NCBI GenBank assembly: GCA_026770025.1
Contig: JAMXDE010000014.1
Location: forward strand, 868,001-932,000
Origin: Craspedostauros australis
Taxonomy: Eukaryota > Bacillariophyta > Bacillariophyceae > Mastogloiales > Achnanthaceae
Reading direction: 5' to 3'
DNA length: 64,000 nt
A program made the translations under genes and the position numbers. The notes beneath the pieces were generated by a model that saw nothing but the letters and a program-made list of their open reading frames with translations, was not told where the DNA came from and made no database searches. Shown here in pieces: positions 21,332-31,107 of this stretch (the first letter of the stretch is position 1; each line of letters begins with the position of its first letter).

Positions 21332-21761
21332 ACCTCATCGACGAGATGTGAATGATAGTGTACAAATACGCACTGATGCAAGGATGGGCGCGTGAATGAA
21401 GGAATTAGATCTATGTTATTTCGTGCAATGAACGATGACGGTCCAGACCACCGTACCCGAAGCGTACGCACTAACATGTGGAAGCGAGTGCATCATTGGT
21501 ATGTCATGGCTGAAGGGAGGTATGGTTGCATACTAGCATGCTACTGGTACAATAAAGTCTCCGCACCAATCATCAACCGTGGAAGCATCGTGGATTCCCA
21601 CAACTCGTATCAACGACCATTCCCAACATGTGACAGGAGGACAACCACAGCCCAATTGCGACACCCTTCAGAAAACCCCGCAGTCCAAGGCAACTCAACA
21701 TGTTGCAGCACAGCATGTATAATGCCACTCCGGTACTCGTACCACGCGAACAGATGTGACT
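21332..21761. other. Convergent 3' intergenic region
   Basis: 430 bp between the stops of the second RelA/SpoT-like-TPR gene and the phosphatase-kinase fusion. Nothing recognisable. Confidence 0.4.
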
Positions 21762-24431
21762 TTACTTTAATGTCTGCTCGTGCTTGGACAACAACTGACT
21801 GCATCGAGTAATGAGCCACAACGCACTGTCCAACGACTTGTTGTACGAATTGCGATTGAGCGAGGCAGCGGTGGGCTCCGTCTCCGGCTTCCATCGTTGC
21901 CAGGCATACGCAAACACCAACCGACACATGTCCAGCACGGCAATTTCGTATTGATGCTGCAGGACGGAGCGTGGGAAGACTGATGTTTGAACCTCTTCCG
22001 CTGTCTTGGCCACGCCGTACTTGACCAGTTTGGACGTCAACTGCTCGTAGTAATAATCCAAGAACATGGTTTCCTTGGACCCATCGAAGGAAAGATGAGA
22101 CGGATGCACGGCGGCACTGATGAAGTGCGCAACATCGCTCGCAGCCAATCCAAACCCGCTCCATTGAAAATCGATCAAACCAACTTCAGGTGATGCCGCA
22201 CCATCTTGTGATCGGAAGAACAGATTCGCTTGTTTGGGATCGCCGTGGATGAAGGTGCGGTACTGTTGCAGATCCTTTGAGGCAGGATTGTTGTCGGAGA
22301 ATGGATGCGCCTGGCTGCCCGTGATGGCAGCGATGCCTTCCAAACGAGATCCAATCGTGGCGAGATCGACATCGTTCAATTCCAGAATGCTTTTGCACGC
22401 TTCTTCGAAGTCCGGCAACCTCTTCCTCCAACCGGCATCGATTCTTGTGAGCTGCGACAAGCCCTGCAACTGGGGCTGGGTGTAAGATCCGTTGGGCCAA
22501 ATCACCTTCTCCAACTCCTCGCCTTGTCTGCCACCGTCCTTTTGCCAAAAGTCGGAGCCAGCCCAAAAGTAGGCATGCATGGACGCCAGCGTATCGAGGG
22601 CGGCCTTGGCAGCCGTCTCATCCAGCAACCACTGCTGCTTCCAACCATCGTCTTGGTTGAAATCTTCCAAGAGTAAGGAGAAGCGACTTTCAATTTGTTC
22701 CTTCGGAGTGGGGCCTTCGATGGGTCGCAAGGTGCTGGCGTAGACCTTGTTGATGTTGAGGCCCACTTCTCCGATGAGTCCCTTCTGACAGGCGTCGCTG
22801 GTGAGGAAGCCACTTTCGATCTGGTACGATCGCACGTCGCGGGTGACCTTGTGCGGCGAGATGACGAGCTTTTTGCGCGAATGATCGAGGTTGCTCATGA
22901 CGATGCGCTTGTAAAAGACGCTCTTCGGCAGGGCGGAAGCAGTTCCGTCTGCGGCTGATTCTGCGACAGTGTCACCGTCCCAGTCCAACATGAGGCGACA
23001 TCCCGTGGACATGAGACCGCGCCAAGCACCCGATTCTGGAACGGAGTATCCTCGCAAAGTTGGCTTCGCGGCTGCCGTATCATCATGGACAGAAGATGAT
23101 GCAGTGCGTCCCGCAACAACGTCCAAGATGTTCTGCTGCAAGTCTTCTTTCTTCAACGGAATGCCATCAAGATCGTAGGCAACATCCATCGCCTGCGATT
23201 CCTGATCGTTGGCGTCGCTAATCGTGTACTCGCCCATGTAGTCCCCGTAGATGCGTTGCATGGATGCATGATCCGTTCTCATCTTGGCGCAGAGCTGCTG
23301 GTGGACCTTGGTCATGGCAGCTCCGCTCGACGCCACAACTCCGAAGACGTTGCCGAACGGGCGCGTGGGAGAGTAGGAGAGCGGTGCACCGAAGAGATCC
23401 GTGATCATGCCGCCGTTGGATTTGAGCAAGGCCTCTGGTGCGCAGGTGTCCCACTGTTCCGTCTTGAAATGGAGAACGGCGATGCTCTCGGTGTTCGTGG
23501 CGACCTTGATGAGCTTGGCGGCCGTTCCCCCGACGAACTTGTGCTCGGCACCGAGGTCAGCCGCTTCGGCAAACTGCTTGGTGAACTTGGTAGCATTGAG
23601 GAGGATGGGGTCGCTGGAATCGCCCGTCAGGATGGTGTTGTCATACTGACCGGAGGCCTGCTCGTCCTCTTGCAGCGGCGGATACCGCCCGACCTGATTC
23701 TTGACGTCCGTCATGGCATAGTACGTGACGACCTCGGAATCCGAGGTGCCATCGGGGAATGGCAGTCCCACCACACCCGCGATGGACCGCTGGTTGCGCA
23801 TGATGCCGATGAGGCAGGCCACGTTGTGCAGGCGCCCCTCCACGAACTCGCGCGTTCCATCCAACGGATCCACAAAGACGCAGAGCTCTTCCAACGGAAC
23901 CGAATCATCGTCGCCGAAGATGGAGGCGTCGATGTACGATGGCAGGTCGTCCGAACTCGGCGCCGGGGTTTTCGCAGTATTATCCGCGCTGCCGTCCTCT
24001 TCGCCGACGATCTTGAGATCCTCACCCCAGATCTGACGCAGGGTGCCGATGATCTGGTTCTGAGCGTCAATGTCGGCCTGGGTGACGACGGACTTGATCT
24101 CGTTGGCCTCCTTGAGACTCCCTTGCACGTTGCCGTTGGCCGCACCGTGGTAATCGCGAATGATCTCGCATCCCTGGCGGCTGGCATCGATGCACGAGGA
24201 CAGGACCTTGGCCAACGAAACCATCTTGATGGCTGCCAAGATCATTGGCTTGCGTTGTTCTTTGCTCTGACTTTGCCTCGACTCAAGCTTGATGTAAGCT
24301 TGCGGATGTCGGGAAGAGAGACAGTTGGAGTTGGACACGCTCTTCTTTGTGAGGAGCGATGGTGGTTGTGAGGATTTATGGATGACTGTGTCTGCGTGTT
24401 GCTGTGGGGCGAGTGTGCCTGGGTGAAGCAT
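21762..24431 (-). CDS. 3'(2'),5'-bisphosphate nucleotidase / APH-type kinase fusion
   Basis: One uninterrupted 889-codon frame with two enzyme domains. The N-terminal half (about 70-400) is an inositol-monophosphatase-fold nucleotidase of BPNT1/HAL2 type, which turns PAP into AMP. Metal and catalytic motifs are intact: VGEED (142-146), DPLDGTREF (188-196) and WDTCAPEA (327-334). The C-terminal half (about 440-889) is an aminoglycoside-phosphotransferase/choline-kinase-like fold of the EcKinase kind. It has HGDPKQANLFF (729-739, catalytic-loop Asp and Asn) and IDFQWSGFG (from 752, the DFG-equivalent Asp). ATG 24431 opens the frame, but the first 62 residues are low complexity; ATGs at 24245 or 24224 (MVSLAKVL) are more likely starts. 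The kinase substrate is unknown. Confidence 0.82.
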   Translation of the reverse strand: MLHPGTLAPQQHADTVIHKSSQPPSLLTKKSVSNSNCLSSRHPQAYIKLESRQSQSKEQRKPMILAAIKMVSLAKVLSSCIDASRQGCEIIRDYHGAANGNVQGSLKEANEIKSVVTQADIDAQNQIIGTLRQIWGEDLKIVGEEDGSADNTAKTPAPSSDDLPSYIDASIFGDDDSVPLEELCVFVDPLDGTREFVEGRLHNVACLIGIMRNQRSIAGVVGLPFPDGTSDSEVVTYYAMTDVKNQVGRYPPLQEDEQASGQYDNTILTGDSSDPILLNATKFTKQFAEAADLGAEHKFVGGTAAKLIKVATNTESIAVLHFKTEQWDTCAPEALLKSNGGMITDLFGAPLSYSPTRPFGNVFGVVASSGAAMTKVHQQLCAKMRTDHASMQRIYGDYMGEYTISDANDQESQAMDVAYDLDGIPLKKEDLQQNILDVVAGRTASSSVHDDTAAAKPTLRGYSVPESGAWRGLMSTGCRLMLDWDGDTVAESAADGTASALPKSVFYKRIVMSNLDHSRKKLVISPHKVTRDVRSYQIESGFLTSDACQKGLIGEVGLNINKVYASTLRPIEGPTPKEQIESRFSLLLEDFNQDDGWKQQWLLDETAAKAALDTLASMHAYFWAGSDFWQKDGGRQGEELEKVIWPNGSYTQPQLQGLSQLTRIDAGWRKRLPDFEEACKSILELNDVDLATIGSRLEGIAAITGSQAHPFSDNNPASKDLQQYRTFIHGDPKQANLFFRSQDGAASPEVGLIDFQWSGFGLAASDVAHFISAAVHPSHLSFDGSKETMFLDYYYEQLTSKLVKYGVAKTAEEVQTSVFPRSVLQHQYEIAVLDMCRLVFAYAWQRWKPETEPTAASLNRNSYNKSLDSALWLITRCSQLLSKHEQTLK

Positions 24432-24753
24432 CAGCGGAGTATCGGCATCAGGTGACGGATTTGGATACTTTTAGTTCCGGTGAAGTAATCGAACGAGTCA
24501 AAGCCAACAACAACCACCCAAAAAATACAGTTTCTGCACCCCTCACCACATTGCTTGGCACACAACAACAGAACATGTTCTCACGCTGGTCTTTCCGCCC
24601 CCTTGAGTTGGATGGCCAGTGGGTCGAAGACGCATCAAGAGACGCAGCCATACTCATCATACGAATAGAGAGAGAGAGAGAATACAACTGCAAGTGTCGC
24701 TGTATAGTAACTATCCATCATCCACCATCCATCACACTGTACACATAGCAACA
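24432..24753. promoter_or_regulatory. Divergent promoter region, nucleotidase-kinase / AATF-like
   Basis: 322 bp between opposing start codons, with a (GA)7 run at 24668-24681 about 75 bp before the AATF-like ATG. Confidence 0.45.
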
Positions 24754-25686
24754 ATGGCAAAGTCCAAATCGAAATCAAAGTCCAACAAACGCGATTTCTC
24801 CGTCTTCGATGCGGTGGATGCGTTCGAGTCGGAGGATGCCCAGGCGGAGACCAGGCGCCGTCTCAAGGCAACGCGCGATGCCAAACGGGCCAAGGCCATG
24901 CACCACCAGATCAAGGTGTACAACCAGATGCTGGAGTGCCGCATCCTGGCACAGCGTGCGTTGACCGCCACGGCCAGTTCGGAAACGGGCAGGTACTCCA
25001 AATCGGTGGACAAGGTCTGCAACCAGCTCCTCAATGTTCTGCTGCCCATTCGGCAAGCGTTGGCCACCAACTCCATTGCATCGTTGGAGGGCAGCAGCAA
25101 AGAGAATGGTGATGACGACGATGATAACAATGACGACGATGACAATGACGACGTCTCATCGGACTACACCGAAATGATCAAGTCGTCATCATCGCAACAG
25201 CTGGATGAGGTCCTGCAACAGGAGTACGACGTCTGCCGTCAACGTTGGAAGACCGTGCTCAACAAACGCCAGGAGGAGATACAGACACGAGGTGGAAGCG
25301 GCAAGGACAAGTTCAAGATGGTGGATTCCTCCTTCTGGGGACAGGTCGAGTCCACGGTGGAGTTCGGCAAACTTCAGCGGAAGCAGCCGCGACAAGCCGC
25401 CGCATTCGATGATTCCAGACTGTACCAGCAGCTGCTGAAGGAGTTCTTGGTGCTCAATGCCGCATCCAGCACCCAAAATGCAGACGACAACCCGCTTCTG
25501 GCCAAGAAGCAAATGCAAAAGAAACGCAAGGATGTCGATCGCAGAGCCAGCAAAGGACGCAAGATCCGGTACCACGAGCTCCCCAAGTTGGTCAACTTCA
25601 CGTTCCCGTTATCCCGAAGAAGCGTTTCCAACCTGCAGCAAGACGAATGGTTCCAAAGTCTCTTCGGTGGTGTTGGGAAGCTTTGA
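24754..25686 (+). CDS. AATF/Bfr2/TRAUB-like ribosome biogenesis protein
   Basis: 310 residues, intronless. AATF/Bfr2 belongs to early small-subunit (SSU) processome assembly in the nucleolus. The C-terminal TRAUB signature is nearly textbook: DRRASKGRKIRYHELPKLVNF at about 262-282, then DEWFQSLFG at the end. The central AATF leucine-rich helical region is visible (MHHQIKVYNQMLECRILAQRAL; LLNVLLPIRQAL), with an acidic Asp/Asn tract at about 120-135. The N-terminus is basic (MAKSKSKSKSNKR). Members usually have a longer acidic N-terminus, so this is a short version; the frame is open upstream from a non-ATG codon but that part looks like leader. UTP20 and NOG2 in this window act in the same process. 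Convergent with the ankyrin gene. Confidence 0.9.
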   Translation: MAKSKSKSKSNKRDFSVFDAVDAFESEDAQAETRRRLKATRDAKRAKAMHHQIKVYNQMLECRILAQRALTATASSETGRYSKSVDKVCNQLLNVLLPIRQALATNSIASLEGSSKENGDDDDDNNDDDDNDDVSSDYTEMIKSSSSQQLDEVLQQEYDVCRQRWKTVLNKRQEEIQTRGGSGKDKFKMVDSSFWGQVESTVEFGKLQRKQPRQAAAFDDSRLYQQLLKEFLVLNAASSTQNADDNPLLAKKQMQKKRKDVDRRASKGRKIRYHELPKLVNFTFPLSRRSVSNLQQDEWFQSLFGGVGKL

Positions 25687-26067
25687 GATGGTGAAGAACA
25701 GTGAAGTGGAGCCGAGTGGAGTGGAGTGAGTCACGTTGTGTGATGTCACGGCAATCTGCCCGGCGGTATGTTGCCAGGTAGCGCAGTACTCTTGAAGCAC
25801 ATCATCGCGTCGGCGTCAGCAATCATAGAAGCATACAAAAAGATAGCATCTTCCATTAGATCATATCTACATCCTCGTAGTCGTGTGTGCATGCACACAC
25901 ATGGCACAGACACATGACAGTCCTCAAGCGCGCGTACACGAAGTGCAAGCATAGTGAAGCGATACTGCTGCAATGTTGGAGTGTACCATACTCCTTGAGT
26001 ATAACTGCACGAGGAAAGTCAGAGTATGCATGCAACAGTATCTAGAGTACAAATAGTATACCGGATC
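25687..26067. other. Convergent 3' intergenic region
   Basis: 381 bp between the stops of the AATF-like and ankyrin genes. Short direct repeats (GTGGAGCCGAGTGGAGTGGAG) near 25705; otherwise nothing. Confidence 0.35.
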
Positions 26068-27681
26068 TTATCGTAGCGCGTGATTGTAGACGACACCGGG
26101 CCTGCTTTGAAGTATCGAAAACAACGTTGAGTGCTGCCGTTCCTGCGCCAATCGAGCAAACAGATGCGGGTACATCACCATCGGCAGGTTGCGCCTTTGC
26201 AACGCACCTGGGTGGCATTCCAACAGCGCAAGCACGCCCGTCGACCAACCCCTCGTTGTCTCGTCGATGGCAACATCCAGCGGTGTCTGCATCGCGTCAT
26301 TCGTCTTCGTGGCCGCTTCGGGACACTTCCGAATCAGCTCAAACAGAAAGTCATGATGATCCGAAACGTCGTCATCATCATCGTTGTCGCCAACGCCATT
26401 TTCGTCCGCATACCGCCGCGTTACCATGTGCAACGGCAGGTTGCCATCTACGTCCTTCTCCAGCAGCAGCCTTGCCCGGTGCTTCTTGATGACGCGCTGC
26501 TTCAACGCGAACGGCACGTTCTCCGCCAGCAGACACGCATGCGCGACGGGCAGAGCGTCCTCCGCCATCCCCATGGATGCCAGCGCCAGCACCTTGGCCG
26601 ATGTCCACAGGGCACGCGATATCGACTCCTCTTCCTGCCGGTACCGTGCTCGCTCTTCGTTCATAATCATGCGCAGGCTGAGGTAGTCCATCGGACGCAT
26701 GAAGTTTTCATCGGGCGTGTTGGGCAGGGATGGATCGATGGCGATCACCTTGCGGATTATGTCGTTGCGCGTTGGGATATGGATCGTGATTTGATGCAGC
26801 ACCGTGTGTCCGGCCGGGTTGACAGAGAAGCGGTTCTCCAACAGACTGAAGACCTGTTCGATCAACGCGAGCGGGAGAGATTCGTGGCTGCACATCATGT
26901 GCAGGATACCATCGCCGTGGTCGTTGCGGATGGTTCGGAGCTGGGCGATGATGTTGGGATTCTGTTTGTGAAAATTCAGAAAGTTGATCCAAACATCCCA
27001 AAACTCTTCGTAGATCCAGGTGATGAGAAGATCGTTGGAAGGACCTGGTGGGGTACGGCTGTTTCTGCTGCTGCTGCTGTTGCTGCTGTCGTTGCTGTGG
27101 GTGGGGCTGGTGTCATTGACAGTGTCGTTGTCATCGTCGTTGGTAGCAGGGTCACTGAGAGTGGGCGTGCCTTCGGTGACAGGAGGTGAGCTAGACGATT
27201 GCACGGCATTTGTGATCGTCACCGTCCTTCTCGTAGCTGACGAAGACGTAGTGCTCATGCTAGTACTGGCGTGTGAGCGTGTCTCTTCTGGTTGTGCCAG
27301 AACAGGGCTCTTTCGCTTTCTGTGATGGCTTGGACCTTGCTCTGTCGGTGCTAAGAGTTCTAGGTCCGCTTCTTCACTTTTGCTTTTACTGTTCCTGCTT
27401 GTGGCAGACGTTGACCGGCCTTGAATGAGCTCTGAACGCGCCTGTTGGTCTATGCCAATGCCAACGGGGGTGCCAACGCGAGTGCCAACACGAGATCGAG
27501 TATGAATGGAGTAACAAATATCCGTGCCAGCAATCACCTCTGATGTCTTTGATGTCTCGCAATGACGCAGTTGGCCTTCCTCTTCTTTACCTTCGCCTCC
27601 GTGGATCAGCCGTTTGACTCCCTCGCGACCTGACCCTGATCCTGTGCCTGTTTGGTGACCTGGGCTGCACGATTCTTGCAT
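26068..27681 (-). CDS. Ankyrin-repeat protein
   Basis: 537 residues from the ATG at 27681. The first about 190 residues are Ser/Thr/Arg-rich and probably disordered. Then WIYEEFWDVWINFLNFHKQNP begins a degenerate ankyrin solenoid. Repeat landmarks are HGDGILHMMCSHESLPLALIEQVFSL, NPAGHTVLHQITIH, VDGNLPLHMVTRRYADENG, FLFELIRKCPEAATKTND, MQTPLDVAIDE and VLALLECHPGALQRRNLP, ending HSTLFSILQSRPGVV. This architecture, with a terminal repeat around LFSIL..RPG, is common among proliferated diatom ankyrin proteins (from memory, not searched). Partner and role are unknown. The true start could be an internal ATG, as the N-terminal third has no conserved feature. Confidence 0.7.
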   Translation of the reverse strand: MQESCSPGHQTGTGSGSGREGVKRLIHGGEGKEEEGQLRHCETSKTSEVIAGTDICYSIHTRSRVGTRVGTPVGIGIDQQARSELIQGRSTSATSRNSKSKSEEADLELLAPTEQGPSHHRKRKSPVLAQPEETRSHASTSMSTTSSSATRRTVTITNAVQSSSSPPVTEGTPTLSDPATNDDDNDTVNDTSPTHSNDSSNSSSSRNSRTPPGPSNDLLITWIYEEFWDVWINFLNFHKQNPNIIAQLRTIRNDHGDGILHMMCSHESLPLALIEQVFSLLENRFSVNPAGHTVLHQITIHIPTRNDIIRKVIAIDPSLPNTPDENFMRPMDYLSLRMIMNEERARYRQEEESISRALWTSAKVLALASMGMAEDALPVAHACLLAENVPFALKQRVIKKHRARLLLEKDVDGNLPLHMVTRRYADENGVGDNDDDDDVSDHHDFLFELIRKCPEAATKTNDAMQTPLDVAIDETTRGWSTGVLALLECHPGALQRRNLPMVMYPHLFARLAQERQHSTLFSILQSRPGVVYNHALR

Positions 27682-28396
27682 TCTTGCATCCCTTGCATTG
27701 TCGTCACCTGCTCCTCCCTACGAGCCGTGTGCGAGGATGGAAGTGGAGTGGAGTGAGGGACTGGCCGCTCTCCTCCTGGGCTCTCACTCGCTCCCAGCTC
27801 CCACCTCTTCGTCATCCACACTGGGAATGGTCGTACGAGACTGCTCGTCTCAGTACCTACGCACACCCCCATCGCTATTTTGTTCTTCGGATCCATCCCT
27901 TGTTTTCGTTTTGTTCGATCCTTTTCGGGTTCTTGTTTTTGGTTGGTTTTGGTCGTTCCTCTCGCTCTTGTGTGACTTCGCCTTTTTGGTTGTCATTCGT
28001 GTTTCGTGATATGTCGTGAATGAATGGGAGTCATAGTAAGTCTAGTTTGACCCATACGATCATTCTGTCACAATCACGACACACGATTCGTGCGATTCCT
28101 TTTCTTTTGTTGAACTTCGGTTACGTATCTTCACACGGTACAGTTTGGATGCGCATTTGGTGTAGCGTGGACGCCGGTGGAACGGTGTGGCCAGACGAAA
28201 AGATCGATTCCTTTTCGTTTCGTTGACACGTTGCTCCATCTCTGCGTGAGGAGATGTGCGGTTCGTGTGGTGCGGAAGCGACGGCTGTTTGTCTCCGTCT
28301 CTCTCTGTGTCTCTCTGTTGGCTCTGTTCGGTCTGTTGATGCGTCGATCCGCCAAGTTCCCACAACACCAAATTGACGACACCAAACGACATCACC
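27682..28396. promoter_or_regulatory. Divergent intergenic region, ankyrin gene / FCP-B
   Basis: 715 bp between opposing starts, expected to carry the FCP-B promoter. T-rich with TTTTCGTTT- and CTCTCTGT-type runs; no palindrome like the one at FCP-A was noticed. Confidence 0.4.
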
Positions 28397-29442
28397 ATGA
28401 AGCTCGCTCTCCTTTCCGCCTTGGTCGCTTCGGCCGCCGCCTTCGCCCCAGCCCAGACTGGCAAGGTACGAGTACCTGTTGTGTGCGCTGCGTTATTCCA
28501 AGATGAAATGTTGGGGCATGAACAAAGCCGACGGCGTCTTCGAGGGGTCGGAAGAAGCATCCGTTGCGCTTTGTCTTGCGGCGCGGTGTGGATGGGCGAC
28601 AAGAGGTCTTTTCTCCACTTTGGATTCTTTCCTTCCTCCCTCTGTTTCTTGCCTTCCGATTCCTGCCGATCCGGATCGGCCTCTGCGGCAATTTGTTGAG
28701 AGATGCGACAGGCAACGGAGTGATGAAGATGGAAGATGGACGATGAATTGAAGTTGAAAGAGCCAACAGTAGTGCATGTTCGGTACAGAGCGCAACTCAC
28801 CTCTTCCTTTCTTTGTATCACCTCAATGCGCAATACTTCACGCAATCGTCACATGCGCTGCACGCACTTGTACTTGGACATGCGCAGTCCTCCACCGCCC
28901 TCAATGTCAACGAGCTCGAGCTCGGTGTCACTGAGCCACTCGGTGTCTTCGATCCACTTGGCTGGATCGAGAGCCAGCCAGAGTCCTTCGAGCGCCGCCG
29001 TGCCGTCGAGCGCAAGCACGGACGTGTTGCCATGGCTGCCGTTGTCGGATGCATCGTCCACAACAACCACATCGTCTTTGATGGATACATCTCCCCATCC
29101 AACGACCTGAAGTTCTCCGACATCCCAACCGGAATTGACGGAATCTTCTCCGTCCCATCCGCCGGACTCGCCCAGATCCTGGCCTTCCTTGGATTCGTCG
29201 AGATCGCCTGGTGGCCAGCATCCCAGTACGATGGTGACTACGGAATTGGTTACTTCGGCGGAGACATCTTCGACCCAGAGGAGAAGGCCCGCAAGCTGAA
29301 CGCCGAGATCAACAACGGACGTGCTGCTATGATGGGAATCATCGGAAACATGGTCGCCGAGGAGCTCACTGGACAGACAATGTACGAGCAGTACGCCGCT
29401 GGACACTTCAACCCATTCAACGATGGCGAGGGATTCTTCTAA
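28397..29442 (+). CDS. Fucoxanthin-chlorophyll a/c light-harvesting protein (FCP-B, 1 intron)
   Basis: Thylakoid antenna protein, 207 residues. Exon 1 (28397-28465) encodes exactly the presequence MKLALLSALVASAAAFAPAQ plus TGK. A 422-bp intron (gtacga...cag, phase 0) precedes exon 2, 28888-29442, starting SSTALNVNELELGVTEPLG. Helix-1 motif ESFERRRAVERKHGRVAMAAVVG and helix-3 motif EEKARKLNAEINNGRAAMMGI carry the conserved chlorophyll ligands. It has the same length as FCP-A and near identity around helix 1, so the two are recent paralogues, 15 kb apart on opposite strands. The exon 2 frame is open 75 bp upstream, but that translation lacks a signal peptide; the splice reconstruction restores one. 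C-terminal FFNDGEGFF-like end is conserved with FCP-A. Confidence 0.95.
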
Positions 29443-30192
29443 GCGCGCACAAGGAGTACCATGCAAATCAACTTTTCCGTACCCCCGATTCGTACCGCAA
29501 CCCCTGGAAGATGCAACGCGCACTCATCGCACATGGATGATGCAAATTGTGTTGGACAGTCGCCGTAGCCTGCTGTAAACAAACCATAGACTCTGCAGCG
29601 ACAAACCAAATACCTCGAGTACGTATTATGTTCCTTTTTCGCTTGTTTGCAACAGTCGTCGCCCTTGTTCGAGTAGTGTTGCTGGTCCAGATTAGCGGCG
29701 TTGTTGGAGAGAGTCTGAAAGAGATGCCCCAAACGAAAACTTGTCCATCACCTCCTGGCAGCTCCTTCCGCTGACCCAATCCTTGGCTCTGCTGTGAATT
29801 CAGGTCCACATGAACGAGCTTTGCATCGATGTTGTTGACAGCAACAGCTGGCTGAGGAGGTGGTTGTGATGTGATGTGAACTGGATCAAGCTTTGTCTGT
29901 TTTTCTCAGGATGCTATTCTGATACTCTGTGACTATTCTGTTCCTCTAATCTGATAGACCGTAGAATGCAAACTCCAACCAAACCGATGTTCTGCCTGAC
30001 CCCCCGAAAACATCAACCCATCATCCATCATCCAACTACACCAAAGCAGAGCAAAGAGGGGCGACCACAAGAATGAACACAAACAGCCTCGTCCACACCA
30101 TCACCAGCACAAGAAGGACTCGACCAATACACTGCAACTGATCATAATCATAATCGCAACCACAACCGCTGCGATACAATAGCACAGAAAGA
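29443..30192. promoter_or_regulatory. Intergenic region, FCP-B / LOG-like gene
   Basis: 750 bp between co-directional genes. An ORF at 29547-29774 has a hydrophobic stretch (FLFRLFATVVALVRVVLLVQI) but no other support. Nothing else is recognised. Confidence 0.35.
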
Positions 30193-31107
30193 ATGATGGA
30201 GGCTGTTGCAACCGCGCTGGATGAACTGCCTCTGCTGCAAGAAAAGGCCAAGAAACCGCTGAGGGTGACATGCTACGGTTCCTCGTCGGCCAAGACACCA
30301 CCGCGCTTTTGCAAGGAGGCGTACACCCTGGGATACATCCTCGCCAAACGAGGCCACGTCTGCATCAACGGCGCGGGATCCTTCGGATGCATGGCGGCGT
30401 TGAACGATGGCGCTTGCAACGGCAACGGCGACATCCTGGGCGTCATCCACGAGATGTTCCTGGTGGACGGCGGCGACTGGTTGGATCGCGACGGGCACGC
30501 CCACAAAGTGTTCAGCACCAAACCCGCGGCAGAGGGCGGACCCAAGCGCGAGATCCTCATTGCCAGTGGCAACGACCTGCAAGAGCGCAAGCGGTTGCTC
30601 GTGGAACATGCCGACGGGCTGATCGTGCTGCCAGGCGGGCCCGGCACGTGGGATGAGCTGTGGGAGATGGCGTGTGCTCGCAATTTGGGCATGACGACGT
30701 TGCCCATCGTGTGCGTGGATGTGGACGGGTATTACGCGCCGTTCCGGACGATGCTGGAGAATGGGTACAAGCATGATCTGATCAAGCACAAACCGGATGA
30801 GATCATCAGCTTCGTCTCGACTTCCGAAGAAGCCGTCGTGTGGTTGGAGAAGGAGATGTCGAAACCGTCCAGATCACCGAAACCAAAGCTGAAGCGCCGA
30901 TTGACCAAGCTGAAACGCAGCTCCTTCCTTTCGGAGCCAGTCACGGAGAACTACCACCACGCAGCCCCAGCTTCGAAAGCAGCCGACGAACATTCCGCGC
31001 ATGATGCTTCTCGAAGATCTGAAACGAATTGGATGCACATTGGCATGTCTTTCATCGCGGGAGTGTCATTGGGAATGCTGATAACTGTCACTAAGCCGCA
31101 CAAGTGA
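30193..31107 (+). CDS. LOG-family (lysine-decarboxylase-like) phosphoribohydrolase with C-terminal membrane anchor
   Basis: 304 residues. The LOG family releases cytokinin bases, or other bases, from nucleoside 5'-monophosphates using a Rossmann-like fold. Visible motifs are VTCYGSSSAKTP near residue 25, the catalytic ERKRLLVEHADG (131-142), and PGGPGTWDELWE at 147-158, the PGGxGTxxE signature. After the enzyme domain (about 1-225) come a Lys/Arg-rich linker (SRSPKPKLKRRLTKLKRSS) and a terminal hydrophobic segment HIGMSFIAGVSLGMLITVT (about 282-300) with a short basic tail. This predicts a tail-anchored protein, unusual for a normally soluble family. Two adjacent ATGs open the gene. Cytokinin activity is inferred from family only; bacterial members also act on other nucleotides. 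Confidence 0.82.
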   Translation: MMEAVATALDELPLLQEKAKKPLRVTCYGSSSAKTPPRFCKEAYTLGYILAKRGHVCINGAGSFGCMAALNDGACNGNGDILGVIHEMFLVDGGDWLDRDGHAHKVFSTKPAAEGGPKREILIASGNDLQERKRLLVEHADGLIVLPGGPGTWDELWEMACARNLGMTTLPIVCVDVDGYYAPFRTMLENGYKHDLIKHKPDEIISFVSTSEEAVVWLEKEMSKPSRSPKPKLKRRLTKLKRSSFLSEPVTENYHHAAPASKAADEHSAHDASRRSETNWMHIGMSFIAGVSLGMLITVTKPHK

